Assembly: GCA_002300355.1 (NCBI GenBank)
Contig: NSGV01000001.1
Span: forward strand, 2,170,001 to 2,234,000
Reading direction: 5' to 3'
DNA from: Streptomyces sp. TLI_235
Lineage (GTDB): Bacteria; Actinomycetota; Actinomycetes; Streptomycetales; Streptomycetaceae
DNA length: 64,000 bases
In this document: one piece after another, positions 44,571 through 53,188 of the stretch
Position numbering within the stretch: the first letter of the stretch is position 1
Layout: each line of letters opens with the position of its first letter
The notes under the pieces: generated by a model
What the model saw: only the letters and a program-made list of their open reading frames with translations
Databases searched by the model: none
What the model was told of the DNA's origin: nothing
Translations under genes and position numbers: made by a program

Positions 44571-45977
44571 GTGGCGACAGGCTCGACGCTCGTCATCGCG
44601 ACGCCGGTGAACCCGACCGAGGGCGACCGGATCACCTTCCACTGGACGACCGGCTCCCCGGACCCGAAGAACTGGGTGGGGATCTACGACGGCACCCGGC
44701 AGCCCGGCACCGGGTCCTCGCTGCTGTGGAAGTACACGCCCGGCGGCTCGGGGGACGTCCAGTTGGACACCTCGGCGCTGACCGGCGGCCCGTACACCGC
44801 GTACCTGCTGGCCAAGGACGGGTACGGGATCCTCGCGCAGACCGCGCCGTTCACCTTCCGTCCCAAGCCGGCGGCGCCCCGGCCGCACGCCGCGGTGGAC
44901 GGCCTGACGGTCACTCAGATCGCGCCCGGGGCCGCCGTGTCGGTGAAGCTGGCCGGCCTGTGGGTCAAGGGCACCGGCACCGCCGCGTACCGGAAGGTCT
45001 CCGGCGACACCTGGCTGTCGGTGGCGGCCGACGGCACGGTGAGCGGCACCGCGCCCGGCGTGACGGCACACCCCGCGGTGGTCACCGTCGGCATCAAGGA
45101 CCCGGCGGGCGCCACCGACACGGTCACCGTGCAGGTCCCGGTCCGCGACCCGGCCGGCCCGCTCACCCTCAAGGCCGCGACCTGGAACCTCGCCAACGCC
45201 GGCGGCGCCTTCACCGACGCGGCGGAGAAACAGCTTCGGGCCGTCCTCACCCAGGGCATGGACGTGGTCGCGCTGCAGGAGACCGCCGGCACCGCCGCGC
45301 AGGCCCTGGCGACCGCGCTCGGCTGGTACGCCTACCAGAGCACCGGCAGCGTCGGCATCCTCAGCCGCTGGCCGCTCGCCGCGGTCACCGCGCCGACCGC
45401 CTCACTGCCCGCCGCCGGCGCCACCGTGCAGCTGCCGGGCGGCCGCACCGTCCGCTTCTGGGCCGCGCACCTCGACGAGGCGAACTACGGCCCGTACGCG
45501 ATCCAGGACGGGCAGAGCGCCGCCCAGGTGCAGGCGGCCGAGGCGGCGTCCACCCGCGGGCAGCAGGCCCGGGCGCTGGCCGCCGCGGTGCAGGCCGACA
45601 TCGCCGCCGGGCAGCGGGTGGTGCTGGCCGCCGACCTCGCCTCGCCCTCGCACCTGGACTGGACGGGACAGGGCGGCCGCCCCGCCCTCGCCTGGCCGGT
45701 CACCACCGCCCTGCGGGACGCCGGCCTGACCGACGCGTACCGCAGCGCGCACCCCGACCCGGTGGCCTCCCCCGGCAGCACCTGGTCGCCGACCCGGACG
45801 CTGCGCGGCGGCAAGCCCGAGCCGCAGGACCGGATCGACCAGGTCCAGTTCGCGGGCGCGCTGACCCTCGTCGAGGCGCACACCCTCGCCACCGGCTGGC
45901 CGCAGGCCGAACCGAACGCCGCCGCCAACGGCTGGCCGAGCGACACCGCCGCCGCCGTCGCCACCTTCACGCTCTGA
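44571..45977 (+). CDS. Endonuclease/exonuclease/phosphatase-fold protein
   Basis: A 468-residue protein with an N-terminal beta-sandwich like the N-domain of purple-acid-phosphatase-type enzymes (DRITFHWTTGSPDPKNWVGIYDG near 20-45) and a putative Ig-like middle (about 110-200). The C-terminal DNase-I-fold domain has LKAATWNLANAGG near 202, the Glu in DVVALQETAG near 236 and a catalytic His region near 295. Homologues act on phosphodiesters or phosphomonoesters. No signal peptide is visible, which is odd next to a Tat-exported enzyme; the start may be misplaced. It precedes a phospholipase C gene by 11 bases, so both form one operon. Confidence 0.78.
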   Translation: MATGSTLVIATPVNPTEGDRITFHWTTGSPDPKNWVGIYDGTRQPGTGSSLLWKYTPGGSGDVQLDTSALTGGPYTAYLLAKDGYGILAQTAPFTFRPKPAAPRPHAAVDGLTVTQIAPGAAVSVKLAGLWVKGTGTAAYRKVSGDTWLSVAADGTVSGTAPGVTAHPAVVTVGIKDPAGATDTVTVQVPVRDPAGPLTLKAATWNLANAGGAFTDAAEKQLRAVLTQGMDVVALQETAGTAAQALATALGWYAYQSTGSVGILSRWPLAAVTAPTASLPAAGATVQLPGGRTVRFWAAHLDEANYGPYAIQDGQSAAQVQAAEAASTRGQQARALAAAVQADIAAGQRVVLAADLASPSHLDWTGQGGRPALAWPVTTALRDAGLTDAYRSAHPDPVASPGSTWSPTRTLRGGKPEPQDRIDQVQFAGALTLVEAHTLATGWPQAEPNAAANGWPSDTAAAVATFTL

Positions 45978-45988
45978 GAGGCCCCGCC

Positions 45989-47941
45989 ATGACCCCCCAG
46001 CTCAGCCGCCGCAGCTTCGTCGCCGCGACGGCGGCCACCGGCGCGGCAGCCGCCGTCGGCCTGCCCGCGGCCGCCGCCCGCGCGGCCGCCGCCACCGGCT
46101 CGATCGCCGACGTCAAGCACGTGGTGATCCTCATGCAGGAGAACCGCTCCTTCGACCACTACTTCGGTGCCCTGAACGGCGTCCGCGGCTTCGCCGACCG
46201 GCAGGCCCTGCAGTTCCCCGACGGCACCGACGTCTTCCGCCAGCCCGACGCGGGCCGCAGCGACGGCGGCGTCATGCTGCCGTTCCGGATGGACACCACG
46301 AAGTACAACGCGCAGAACGCCGGCGGCCTCGCCCACGACTGGGCCACCGGCCACCAGGCCATCAACGGCGGCGCGATGAACAAGTGGATCGCCGCCAAGG
46401 GCGAGCGCACCATGGGCTACTTCACCCGCGAGGACATCCCGTACCAGTACGCGCTGGCCGACGCCTTCACGCTCTGCGACGCGTACTTCTGCTCGATGGC
46501 CGGCCCGACCGACCCCAACCGGCTCTACCTGTGGACGGGCACGGCCGGCCCCGGCCGGGACGGCACCACCGGCCCGTGGATCGACAACACCCCCGTCACC
46601 GACAACCCGGTGGCGGACTGGACGACCTACGCCGAGCGGCTGCAGGCCGCCGGCGTGAGCTGGCGGGTCTACCACAACCCGAGCAAGGACGACCGCACCG
46701 GCGACTACGACGACAACGCGCTCTCCTACTTCAAGCAGTTCCACGCCTTCCCCGCCACGGACCCGCGGTACGTCAACGCGATGACCAAGTGGGACCCGAC
46801 CGCCTTCGACCAGCACTGCAAGGACGGCACCCTGCCGACCGTCTCCTGGCTGGTCGCGCCCTACCTGTTCTGCGAACACCCCAGCGCCAGCCCGGACTAC
46901 GGCGCGCACTGGGTGAACACCGCACTGCAGTCGCTGATGTCGAACCCTGCGGTCTGGCAGCACACCGTCTTCCTGGTGATGTACGACGAGAACGACGGCT
47001 ACTTCGACCACGTCGTCCCGCCCACCCCCGAGCCGGGCACCCCGGAGGAGTACACCCAGGGCCGGGCGATCGGCCTCGGCAACCGGGTGCCGCTCTGGGT
47101 CGCCTCGCCGTGGTCGCGCGGCGGCTGGGTGAACTCGCAGGTCTTCGACCACACGTCGGTGCTGCGGTTCCTGGAGCTGGTGACCGGCGTCCAGGAGCCG
47201 AACATCTCCGCCTGGCGGCGCGCCGTCTGCGGCGACCTCACCAGCTGCTTCGACTTCACCGCACCGGACTTCGGCGTCCCGGCGCTGCCCGACACCGTCG
47301 CCCTGATGGCCAAGGCCGACGCCGGCGCCAAGCTGCCCGCGGTCAAGCTGCCCGCCACCGGCGCCCAGGCGATGCCCGCCCAGGAGCCGGGCGCCCGCCC
47401 GCACCGCCGGCTCCCGTACCGCCCGTGGGCCGACGTCGCGGTCGACCGCGGCACCGGCGCCGTCACCTGCACCCTCGCCAACTCCGGTGCGGTGGCCTTC
47501 CCGTACACCGTCTACCCGAACATCGTGCTGCCGTTCGGCGGCACCCCGTTCACCGTGCCGGCCGGCGCGAGCCGCACGTACACCTGGGACGCCGCCGCGA
47601 CCGACGGCCGCTACGACTTCACCGTGCACGGCCCGGACGGCTTCGTCCGCCGCTTCGCCGGCACCGTCGTGCGCGCCCCGCAGGACGACGTGGCCGTGCC
47701 CTCGGTGACCGCCACCGCCGGCACCGGCAGCATCACCCTGCGGCTCGCCAACGACGGCCGCACCGAGTGCTCGTTCACGCTGACCCCGAACGACTATGCC
47801 GGCACCGCCCGGACGGTCTGGGTCGCCCCCGGTACCACGACCACCGTCGACTGGCCGCTCGACCAGGGCCGCTACGACGTGGTCGTCACCGCCGGCACCG
47901 GCACCCGTTTCCTCCAGCGGTACGCGGGCGCCCTGCACTGA
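45989..47941 (+). CDS. Phosphocholine-specific phospholipase C (Tat-exported)
   Basis: A 650-residue secreted enzyme. The twin-Arg signal is at the start (S-R-R-S-F-V-A, residues 6-12, cleaved near ARA). The catalytic domain has the nucleophile Thr/Asn region VVILMQENRSFDHYFG near 47-62, CDAYFCSMAGPTDPNRLYLWTG near 160-180, VMYDENDGYFDHVVPP near 330-345 and a long C-terminal pair of beta domains (DUF756-like, about 480-560 and 570-650). This matches plcC-type lecithinase of actinobacteria. It lies at the end of an operon with the nuclease-fold gene. Its C-terminal codons form half of the terminator stem. Confidence 0.94.
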   Translation: MTPQLSRRSFVAATAATGAAAAVGLPAAAARAAAATGSIADVKHVVILMQENRSFDHYFGALNGVRGFADRQALQFPDGTDVFRQPDAGRSDGGVMLPFRMDTTKYNAQNAGGLAHDWATGHQAINGGAMNKWIAAKGERTMGYFTREDIPYQYALADAFTLCDAYFCSMAGPTDPNRLYLWTGTAGPGRDGTTGPWIDNTPVTDNPVADWTTYAERLQAAGVSWRVYHNPSKDDRTGDYDDNALSYFKQFHAFPATDPRYVNAMTKWDPTAFDQHCKDGTLPTVSWLVAPYLFCEHPSASPDYGAHWVNTALQSLMSNPAVWQHTVFLVMYDENDGYFDHVVPPTPEPGTPEEYTQGRAIGLGNRVPLWVASPWSRGGWVNSQVFDHTSVLRFLELVTGVQEPNISAWRRAVCGDLTSCFDFTAPDFGVPALPDTVALMAKADAGAKLPAVKLPATGAQAMPAQEPGARPHRRLPYRPWADVAVDRGTGAVTCTLANSGAVAFPYTVYPNIVLPFGGTPFTVPAGASRTYTWDAAATDGRYDFTVHGPDGFVRRFAGTVVRAPQDDVAVPSVTATAGTGSITLRLANDGRTECSFTLTPNDYAGTARTVWVAPGTTTTVDWPLDQGRYDVVVTAGTGTRFLQRYAGALH

Positions 47942-47979
47942 CCTCCGGCGGGGCGCCCGGCCGATCAGTGCAGGGCGCC
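47927..47979. terminator. Convergent terminator built from two gene ends
   Basis: GGCGCCCTGCACTGA (47927-47941) and TCAGTGCAGGGCGCC (47965-47979) form a perfect 15-bp inverted repeat around a 23-bp GC-rich loop. The left arm encodes the end of the phospholipase C (Gly-Ala-Leu-His-stop) and the right arm the end of the convergent glycosidase, which also ends Gly-Ala-Leu-His-stop. Confidence 0.85.
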
Positions 47980-49206
47980 CCGCAGCGCGGCGATCCGGGT
48001 GGTCGCCGCGGTGAAGCCGGCCCGGTCCAGCGTGCCGTCGGAGAGTGCCCGGGCCAGCGCCTGCGCCGCCTGCTCGCCCTGCGCGACGTCCCGCGCCGAG
48101 CAGAGCATCAGGTCCATCCCGGCCGCCGCGGCCGCCACCGCCCGTTGCCCCGTGTCGCCGAAGCCGTTCAGCGCCCCGGCCTCCAGCGCGTCCGTCACCG
48201 TCACCCCGCGGAAGCCCAGCCGCTCCCGCAGCTCACCGCGGACCACGGCCTGCGACAGCCCGGCCGGCCGCCCCGCGTCCAGCGCCGGGTACACCGCCCA
48301 GGACAGCATCACCAGCGGCACCCCGACCGCCAGCGCCGCCCGGTACGGCGCCTCCTCCTCCGCGCGCAGCCGCTCCAGCGGCACCGGCAGGGTCACCGGC
48401 CCGGTGTCCGTGTTCTGCCCGGCCGGCGCCGTGCCCAGCCCCGGGAAGTGCTTGGCGGTGGCCGCCACGCCCTCCTGCCGTTGCGCGACCGCGAAGGCCG
48501 CCGCCAGGTCCGCCACCACCGCCGGGTCCTTGCCGTACGAGCGCTGCTTGGAATCGATGAAGTTGTCCGGGATCTCGTAGACGTCGAGCACCGGGGCGAG
48601 GTTGACGTTCAGGCCGGACGCCGCCAGGTTCTTCCCCGCCTCGGTTCCGGTCCGGGCGGCCACCGCCACCGCGTCCGCGGACTCGCCGACCTGGCGCGCC
48701 GACAGCTCCGGCGCCCCCGGCAGCCGCCGTACCCGGCCTCCCTCCTGGTCGGTCATCAGCAACAGCGGCGCCGCCACCGGACTCTGCCGCTGCGCCTCGC
48801 GCAGCTGCTCGACCGCCGAACGGAGGGTCGCCACGTCCGGGATGTTGTCCTTGAAGAAGATCACCCCGGCCGCCCGGCCGGCCCGCACCGCCGCCAGCAG
48901 CGGCTCCGGCACGGCGGCCCCGGGGTAGGACCAGACGATCCGCTGCCCGGCCAGTTGCTCGTCACTCACCGGCTCGGCGGCCGGCGGCGTCAGGGGCCGC
49001 CGGGACGGCTCGGCGGAACCGGCCGGTACGGACGAGGGCGGCGGCTGGGTCGGACTCACGGCGGTACTCCCGGAGGCGGAGGCGGACGACGGGGTCGGCG
49101 AGGACCGTCCGGCGGACGGCTGTCCGGCGCTGGTCTGCGGCGCGGTCGCACAGGCGGCCATCAGCATCACCAGGGAGACGACCAACCAGCGGGCATGCGA
49201 CGACAC
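47965..49206 (-). CDS. Family-3 glycosidase lipoprotein (beta-N-acetylhexosaminidase type)
   Basis: A 413-residue lipoprotein of the GH3/NagZ group. The lipobox Cys is near residue 17 (MAAC), followed by a Ser/Pro-rich linker (about 20-65). The barrel then shows GVIFFKDNIPD near 105, MTDQEGGRVRRLPGAP near 140-155, KHFPGLG near 220 (the family's Lys-His) and the catalytic Asp in VTVTDALEAGALNGF near 318. Such enzymes cleave N-acetylglucosamine from wall fragments. It starts at GTG 49206 behind AGGAGGA, and converges on the phospholipase gene with a shared terminator. Confidence 0.92.
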   Translation of the reverse strand: MSSHARWLVVSLVMLMAACATAPQTSAGQPSAGRSSPTPSSASASGSTAVSPTQPPPSSVPAGSAEPSRRPLTPPAAEPVSDEQLAGQRIVWSYPGAAVPEPLLAAVRAGRAAGVIFFKDNIPDVATLRSAVEQLREAQRQSPVAAPLLLMTDQEGGRVRRLPGAPELSARQVGESADAVAVAARTGTEAGKNLAASGLNVNLAPVLDVYEIPDNFIDSKQRSYGKDPAVVADLAAAFAVAQRQEGVAATAKHFPGLGTAPAGQNTDTGPVTLPVPLERLRAEEEAPYRAALAVGVPLVMLSWAVYPALDAGRPAGLSQAVVRGELRERLGFRGVTVTDALEAGALNGFGDTGQRAVAAAAAGMDLMLCSARDVAQGEQAAQALARALSDGTLDRAGFTAATTRIAALRGALH

Positions 49207-49338
49207 GGGCGTCCTCCTCAGCCGTGACCGGACCGACCCCTTCACGCTAGACCGCCCCGCCCCGGTTCCACCCCCGGGCCACACCCGCCGTCCGGGCGAC
49301 ACTCCACCGGCACCGTCACGGCCACGGGGCGGCCCGCC

Positions 49339-49353
49339 GGGGGCTCAGCCCCC
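49339..49353 (-). terminator. Short hairpin at the end of the ATPase gene
   Basis: GGGGG-CTCAG-CCCCC overlaps the TGA stop of the leftward anti-sigma-type gene (stop at 49345). Confidence 0.5.
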
Positions 49354-49764
49354 GCAGAGGTCCGCCCAGGTCACCTTGCCGTAGGTGGTGGGCGCCGAAC
49401 CCCACCGGTCGGCCAGCGTGTCGACCAGCGCGAGGCCGCGGTGGCACTCGTCGTCCTCGGCGGCGGTCAGCAGGGTCGGCGGGGTGCGGCACGCGTCCTC
49501 GACGCTGATCCGGACCCGGCCGTCCAGGCGGCGCCGGACGGCGACCCGGATCCGCCGCCCCCCGCAGTGCCGGACACTGTTGCCGACCAGTTCGGAGACC
49601 ACCAGTTCGGCGTCCTCGACGAGCCCGGCCAGCCCGAGGTGGTCGAGGCGGAGGCGGACGAGCCCCCGGGCGAGCTGCGCCGAACGCTCCTCGCACGGCA
49701 GTTCGGCGGCGGCGGGCGGCGCCTGGCGCGTCACGGCGGTCGATGACCTCGCGGCGGTCGTCAT
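49345..49764 (-). CDS. Anti-sigma-type histidine-kinase-like ATPase
   Basis: A 139-residue protein of the SpoIIAB/RsbW group. The GHKL ATPase motifs are visible: an N-box in ELVVSELVGNSVRHCGG near 63-79 and a G1 box in RISVEDACRTPP near 95-106, followed by GLALVDTLADRWG near 118. In Streptomyces such proteins pair with XRE/DUF397-type regulators or with sigma factors. It is divergent from a large XRE regulator across a 195-bp gap, the common arrangement. Confidence 0.9.
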   Translation of the reverse strand: MTTAARSSTAVTRQAPPAAAELPCEERSAQLARGLVRLRLDHLGLAGLVEDAELVVSELVGNSVRHCGGRRIRVAVRRRLDGRVRISVEDACRTPPTLLTAAEDDECHRGLALVDTLADRWGSAPTTYGKVTWADLCGG

Positions 49765-49908
49765 GGGCTCGCTCCTGCTCTCCCGGGACGGCGGGGGACG
49801 CGGCCCGCCGCCGGTGGGGGGAAACCGGGGCAGGCCGCTGGAAGCCGCCGGATCCAGTCCCTCCAACGGCTCACGTTCAGTCAACTCGTTTACTCCACAG
49901 AGGAGAAC

Positions 49909-49941
49909 AGTCCATGCTGTGGACAGGGTTGAACCGGTTGA
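49909..49941. promoter_or_regulatory. Repeats between the ATPase and XRE genes
   Basis: GTCCA-TGCTG-TGGAC (49909-49923) is a short inverted repeat; GGTTGAAC-C-GGTTGAAC (49927-49943) is a direct repeat just before the XRE start at 49960. Both lie in the divergent promoter and may be autoregulatory sites. Confidence 0.4.
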
Positions 49942-49959
49942 ACACGAGTCGAGGCCGAC

Positions 49960-51288
49960 ATGGGACGACGCACGCGTACACCGAACGCCGCTCTCGCCGC
50001 GCTGATGCGCGAGGCGGACTGGGGCAACGACCAGCTCGCGCGGGCGGTCCGTAGAACCGGCGCCGAGGCCGGCCTGCGCCTCACCTACGACAAGACCACG
50101 GTGTCGCACTGGCTGGCCGGGTCGCGGCCGCGGGCGGAGGTCGCCGGGGTGGTCCGGGAGGCGTTCGCGCGGCGGCTGGGCCGGCCCGTGGCGGCGGAGG
50201 AGACCGGTCTCGGCGACCGCGAGGCCAAGGACGCGGTGTCCGGCCTGGTGGCGCTCGGCCGGGCCGACATGGACCCGTCCCGCCGGAGCGTCCTCGCCGC
50301 CGGGCTGTACTCGGCGGCGCTCGCCGTGCCCGGCTTCGGCGAGGCCGCGGAGCGGATCGACCGCGCGGCGGCCGGCCGCACCGTGCGGATCGGCGACGGC
50401 GAGGTCGCCACCGTCCGGACGATGACCGACCGGCTGGCCGGCATCCTGGACGAGCTCGGAGCGGCGCACGCCCGTCCGATGATGGCGAGTTTCCTGGTGA
50501 ACAGCGTCGGCCCGTGGCTGCAGGCGGCCGGCAGCGACCGGTCGAAGAGCGAGATGCTCTCCGCCGCGGCCGACCTGACCTACCTGGCCGGCTGGTCCGC
50601 GGTCTACGAACTCGCCCAGGGCCTAGGCCAGTCGTACTACGTGCAGGCACTGCGGCTCGCCGACCAGGCCGACGACCACGTCACCTACTGCCGCACGCTG
50701 CGCGGCATGTCACTGCAGGCCTCCAGCCTGGGCCACGGCCCGCGCGCCCTGGAGTACGCCGACTCGGCCGCGCAGGCCGCGCCCGCCGCCGGCCCCCGGC
50801 TCACCGCCTTCCTGCGCGGCCAGCAGGCACACGGGGCGGCCATGGTGAAGGACCGGCGGCAGGCCTTCACCCGGCTCGCGGAGACCGAGGCCGCGCTCTC
50901 CAGGGCCGACGGCCGCAACGACGCCGTCGGCGGCTACGACCTGGCGGCGTACCAGTTCCACCTCTCGCACGTGCTGTACGAACTGGGCGACCTGCCCGGT
51001 TCGATCACGGCACTGCAGACCTCCAACCGGGTCCGGCCGCGGACCGAGCGGCAGGGCCGGGTGCACGGCCTCGGCCTGCTGGCCCGCCGCCAGATGGAGT
51101 ACGGCCACATCGAGGCGGCCACCGCGACCTGGACGTCCTTCCTGGACGACTACGCCGGAATCAGCAGCGTCCGCGGCGACGAGCACTTCGGCGCGCTGCG
51201 CAGCGGCCTGCGCCCGCACCTGGGCAACCGGACCGTCGCCCACCTCGACCAGCGGGCCCGCGAGGTGGCCCGGCTGAAGGCCGCCTGA
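49960..51288 (+). CDS. XRE-family regulator with TPR-like C-terminal region
   Basis: A 442-residue regulator. The HTH spans about residues 10-60 (ALMREADWGNDQLARAVRRTGAEAGLRLTYDKTTVSHWLAGSRPR), with the recognition helix TTVSHWLAG. The following region (about 140-430) is built from helical pairs like TPRs (YYVQALRLADQADDHVTYCRTLRGMSLQASSLGHGPRALEYADSAAQ). Such regulators are common in Streptomyces and often pair with anti-sigma-type ATPases. It is divergent from that ATPase; its target is unknown. Confidence 0.88.
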   Translation: MGRRTRTPNAALAALMREADWGNDQLARAVRRTGAEAGLRLTYDKTTVSHWLAGSRPRAEVAGVVREAFARRLGRPVAAEETGLGDREAKDAVSGLVALGRADMDPSRRSVLAAGLYSAALAVPGFGEAAERIDRAAAGRTVRIGDGEVATVRTMTDRLAGILDELGAAHARPMMASFLVNSVGPWLQAAGSDRSKSEMLSAAADLTYLAGWSAVYELAQGLGQSYYVQALRLADQADDHVTYCRTLRGMSLQASSLGHGPRALEYADSAAQAAPAAGPRLTAFLRGQQAHGAAMVKDRRQAFTRLAETEAALSRADGRNDAVGGYDLAAYQFHLSHVLYELGDLPGSITALQTSNRVRPRTERQGRVHGLGLLARRQMEYGHIEAATATWTSFLDDYAGISSVRGDEHFGALRSGLRPHLGNRTVAHLDQRAREVARLKAA

Positions 51289-51306
51289 GGCCCGCCCGGC
51301 GGCGGA

Positions 51307-51984
51307 TCAGACGCCCAGCAGCTCCGGCAGGTCGGCGACCGAGGCCAGCACGTGCGTCGCGCCGTCGGCGCGCAGTCGCTGCTCCTCGTGGGCGCCGGTC
51401 AGGACGCCGGCGACGACGGCGGCGCCGGCCCGGGTACCGGTGAGCATGTCGTAGCCGGTGTCGCCGGCCACCGCGATCTGCCGGACGGAGTCGGTGCCGG
51501 TGCGCAGCAGCGCGGTGAGCACCATGTCCGGGTAGGGGCGGCCGCGGCCGGCGTCGGCGGGGCAGAGGGTGAGGTCGGCGACGTCCTGCCAGCCGAGGGC
51601 CCGCAGGATGCGGTCCTGGGTGGCGCGGGAGAAGCCGGTGGTCAGGACGGTCGTGAGGCCGGCGCCGCGCAGCCGCCCGATCGCCTCGGCGGCGCCGGGC
51701 AGCGCGGTGCAGTGCCCGGCGTCGACGAGGTCGTGGTAGGCGGCCTCGAAGGCTCGGTTGGCCTGCCGGGCGCGGTCCTCGGTGCCGAAGAGGTGACGGA
51801 AGACGGAGATCTTGGACTCGCCCATGGTGGCGCGGACGTGGTCGAGCATGCGGGCGTGCTCGTCGCTGCCGTCGGCGACGCCGAGGTCGGCGGCGGCGGC
51901 GCGGAAGGCCTGCTCGACGAGGCCGCCGTCGGCGACGGTGGTGCCGGCCATGTCGAGGACGACGAGGCGGATGTCGGTGCTCAT
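51307..51984 (-). CDS. Phosphonatase-like hydrolase (HAD, PhnX/TIGR03351 type)
   Basis: A 225-residue HAD enzyme. Motif I is D11-M-A13-G-T, with Ala in place of the second Asp, as in phosphonoacetaldehyde hydrolase. The Schiff-base lysine of phosphonatases is also matched: K58 in ATMGESKISVF aligns with the MGLLK segment of PhnX. Motif II is TTGFSRAT near 117 and motif IV is VAGDTGYDM near 170. It probably hydrolyses phosphonoacetaldehyde or a relative to phosphate and an aldehyde. It lies 12 bases past the FAD oxidoreductase gene on the same strand. Confidence 0.87.
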   Translation of the reverse strand: MSTDIRLVVLDMAGTTVADGGLVEQAFRAAAADLGVADGSDEHARMLDHVRATMGESKISVFRHLFGTEDRARQANRAFEAAYHDLVDAGHCTALPGAAEAIGRLRGAGLTTVLTTGFSRATQDRILRALGWQDVADLTLCPADAGRGRPYPDMVLTALLRTGTDSVRQIAVAGDTGYDMLTGTRAGAAVVAGVLTGAHEEQRLRADGATHVLASVADLPELLGV

Positions 51985-51996
51985 GCGGGGTGTTCC

Positions 51997-53118
51997 TTAC
52001 AGCTCGGCGAGGTCGGCGGTGGTCTCGGCGATGGCCGGGGAGCAGGTCATGCCGCGGCCGCCGGGCCCGGTGACCAGCCAGACGCCGTCGCGGATCCGCT
52101 CGCGGTGGACGACGCGGGCGGTGTCGAGGCACTGGGCGTAGACGCCGGCCCAGCGGCGCCGGATCCGGGGCAGCGGCCGGCCGAGCAGGTCCTCGGCGAC
52201 GGCGGTGAGGTGCTCGTACGGCTCCTCGACGGTGTCGAAACCGAAGGGCTGCTCGTACTCGTGGGTGTCGCCGATGGTGAGGCCGCCGTCGACGCGCTGG
52301 ACCATGAGCAGTTGCATGCGGTGCTCGGCGGCGGTCTCGGTCTGCGGCTGGACGGCCCGCAGGGCGTCGAGGGCGGTGCCGGCGTAGGCGGGGTAGTAGC
52401 GGAAGCTGTCCCCGTCGGCGACGGAGGTGGTGAGCGGCTCGCCGAGCGGGTCGGTCTGCATCATCTGCAGCCGCACCCGGCGGACGGGGAGCTCGGGGGC
52501 GAGTTCGCGGACGAGGCCGCCCGTCCAGGCGCCGGTGCAGAGCACGACGAGGTCGCCGCGGTGCACCCGGCCGTGGTCGTCGCGGACGGCGGAGCTGCCG
52601 ACGACCTCACGGACCTCCCGCCCGGGCAGGAAGGCGTACCGGCCACTGGCCTCCAGGGCGGCGCGCAGCGCGGGCTGGGCGGTGCGGGGTTCGACGGCGG
52701 CGTCCCGAGTGCAGTGCAGGGCGCCGAGGTGGTTGCCGCGCAGGGCCGGGTTGACGGCCCGGGTCTCGGCGGTGTCGAGCAGCCGGTAGCCGCGCTCGGC
52801 GGCCTCCTCGCCCTTCACCACCTCTTCGGCGACGGCGAGTTCGGCCTCGGTGCGCAGGGCGGTGAGCGAGCCGTTGGGCCGGAAGTGCAGGCCGGGGACG
52901 CGCTCGCCGATCCGCTGCCACAGCTCACGGGCGCGCTGCGCGACGGCGAGCTCCTCCCCCGAGGCCCGCCCGCCGACCCAGACCAGGCCGAAGTTGCGGA
53001 CGGAGGCACCCCGCGCCTCCGCCTCCCGCTCCAGGTGGACGACCTCGTGACCGCGCTCGACGGCCTGCCAGGCGTGCATGGTGCCGAGCACCCCGGCTCC
53101 TACGACGATGACTCTCAT
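51997..53118 (-). CDS. TIGR03364-type FAD-dependent oxidoreductase
   Basis: A 373-residue DadA/glycine-oxidase-like flavoenzyme. The Rossmann motif GAGVLG (7-12) and VHLEREAEARGAS near 28-40 bind FAD; RYYPAYAGTAL and a substrate region near 230-260 follow, and the C-terminal WLVTGPGGRGMTCSPAIAE near 350 closes the FAD site. Members of this family co-occur with phosphonatase-like hydrolases and AEP transporters and oxidise aminoethylphosphonate or its N-alkyl forms to phosphonoacetaldehyde. Here the next gene on the strand is that hydrolase. A GntR-type site lies about 70 bp upstream. Confidence 0.87.
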   Translation of the reverse strand: MRVIVVGAGVLGTMHAWQAVERGHEVVHLEREAEARGASVRNFGLVWVGGRASGEELAVAQRARELWQRIGERVPGLHFRPNGSLTALRTEAELAVAEEVVKGEEAAERGYRLLDTAETRAVNPALRGNHLGALHCTRDAAVEPRTAQPALRAALEASGRYAFLPGREVREVVGSSAVRDDHGRVHRGDLVVLCTGAWTGGLVRELAPELPVRRVRLQMMQTDPLGEPLTTSVADGDSFRYYPAYAGTALDALRAVQPQTETAAEHRMQLLMVQRVDGGLTIGDTHEYEQPFGFDTVEEPYEHLTAVAEDLLGRPLPRIRRRWAGVYAQCLDTARVVHRERIRDGVWLVTGPGGRGMTCSPAIAETTADLAEL

Positions 53119-53188
53119 GCGGCCAGCCTGGGGCGCCCGGGTGTCCACGGGTCGTCCGGTCGGCGGCCCGCAGATGAACCAGCCGCAA

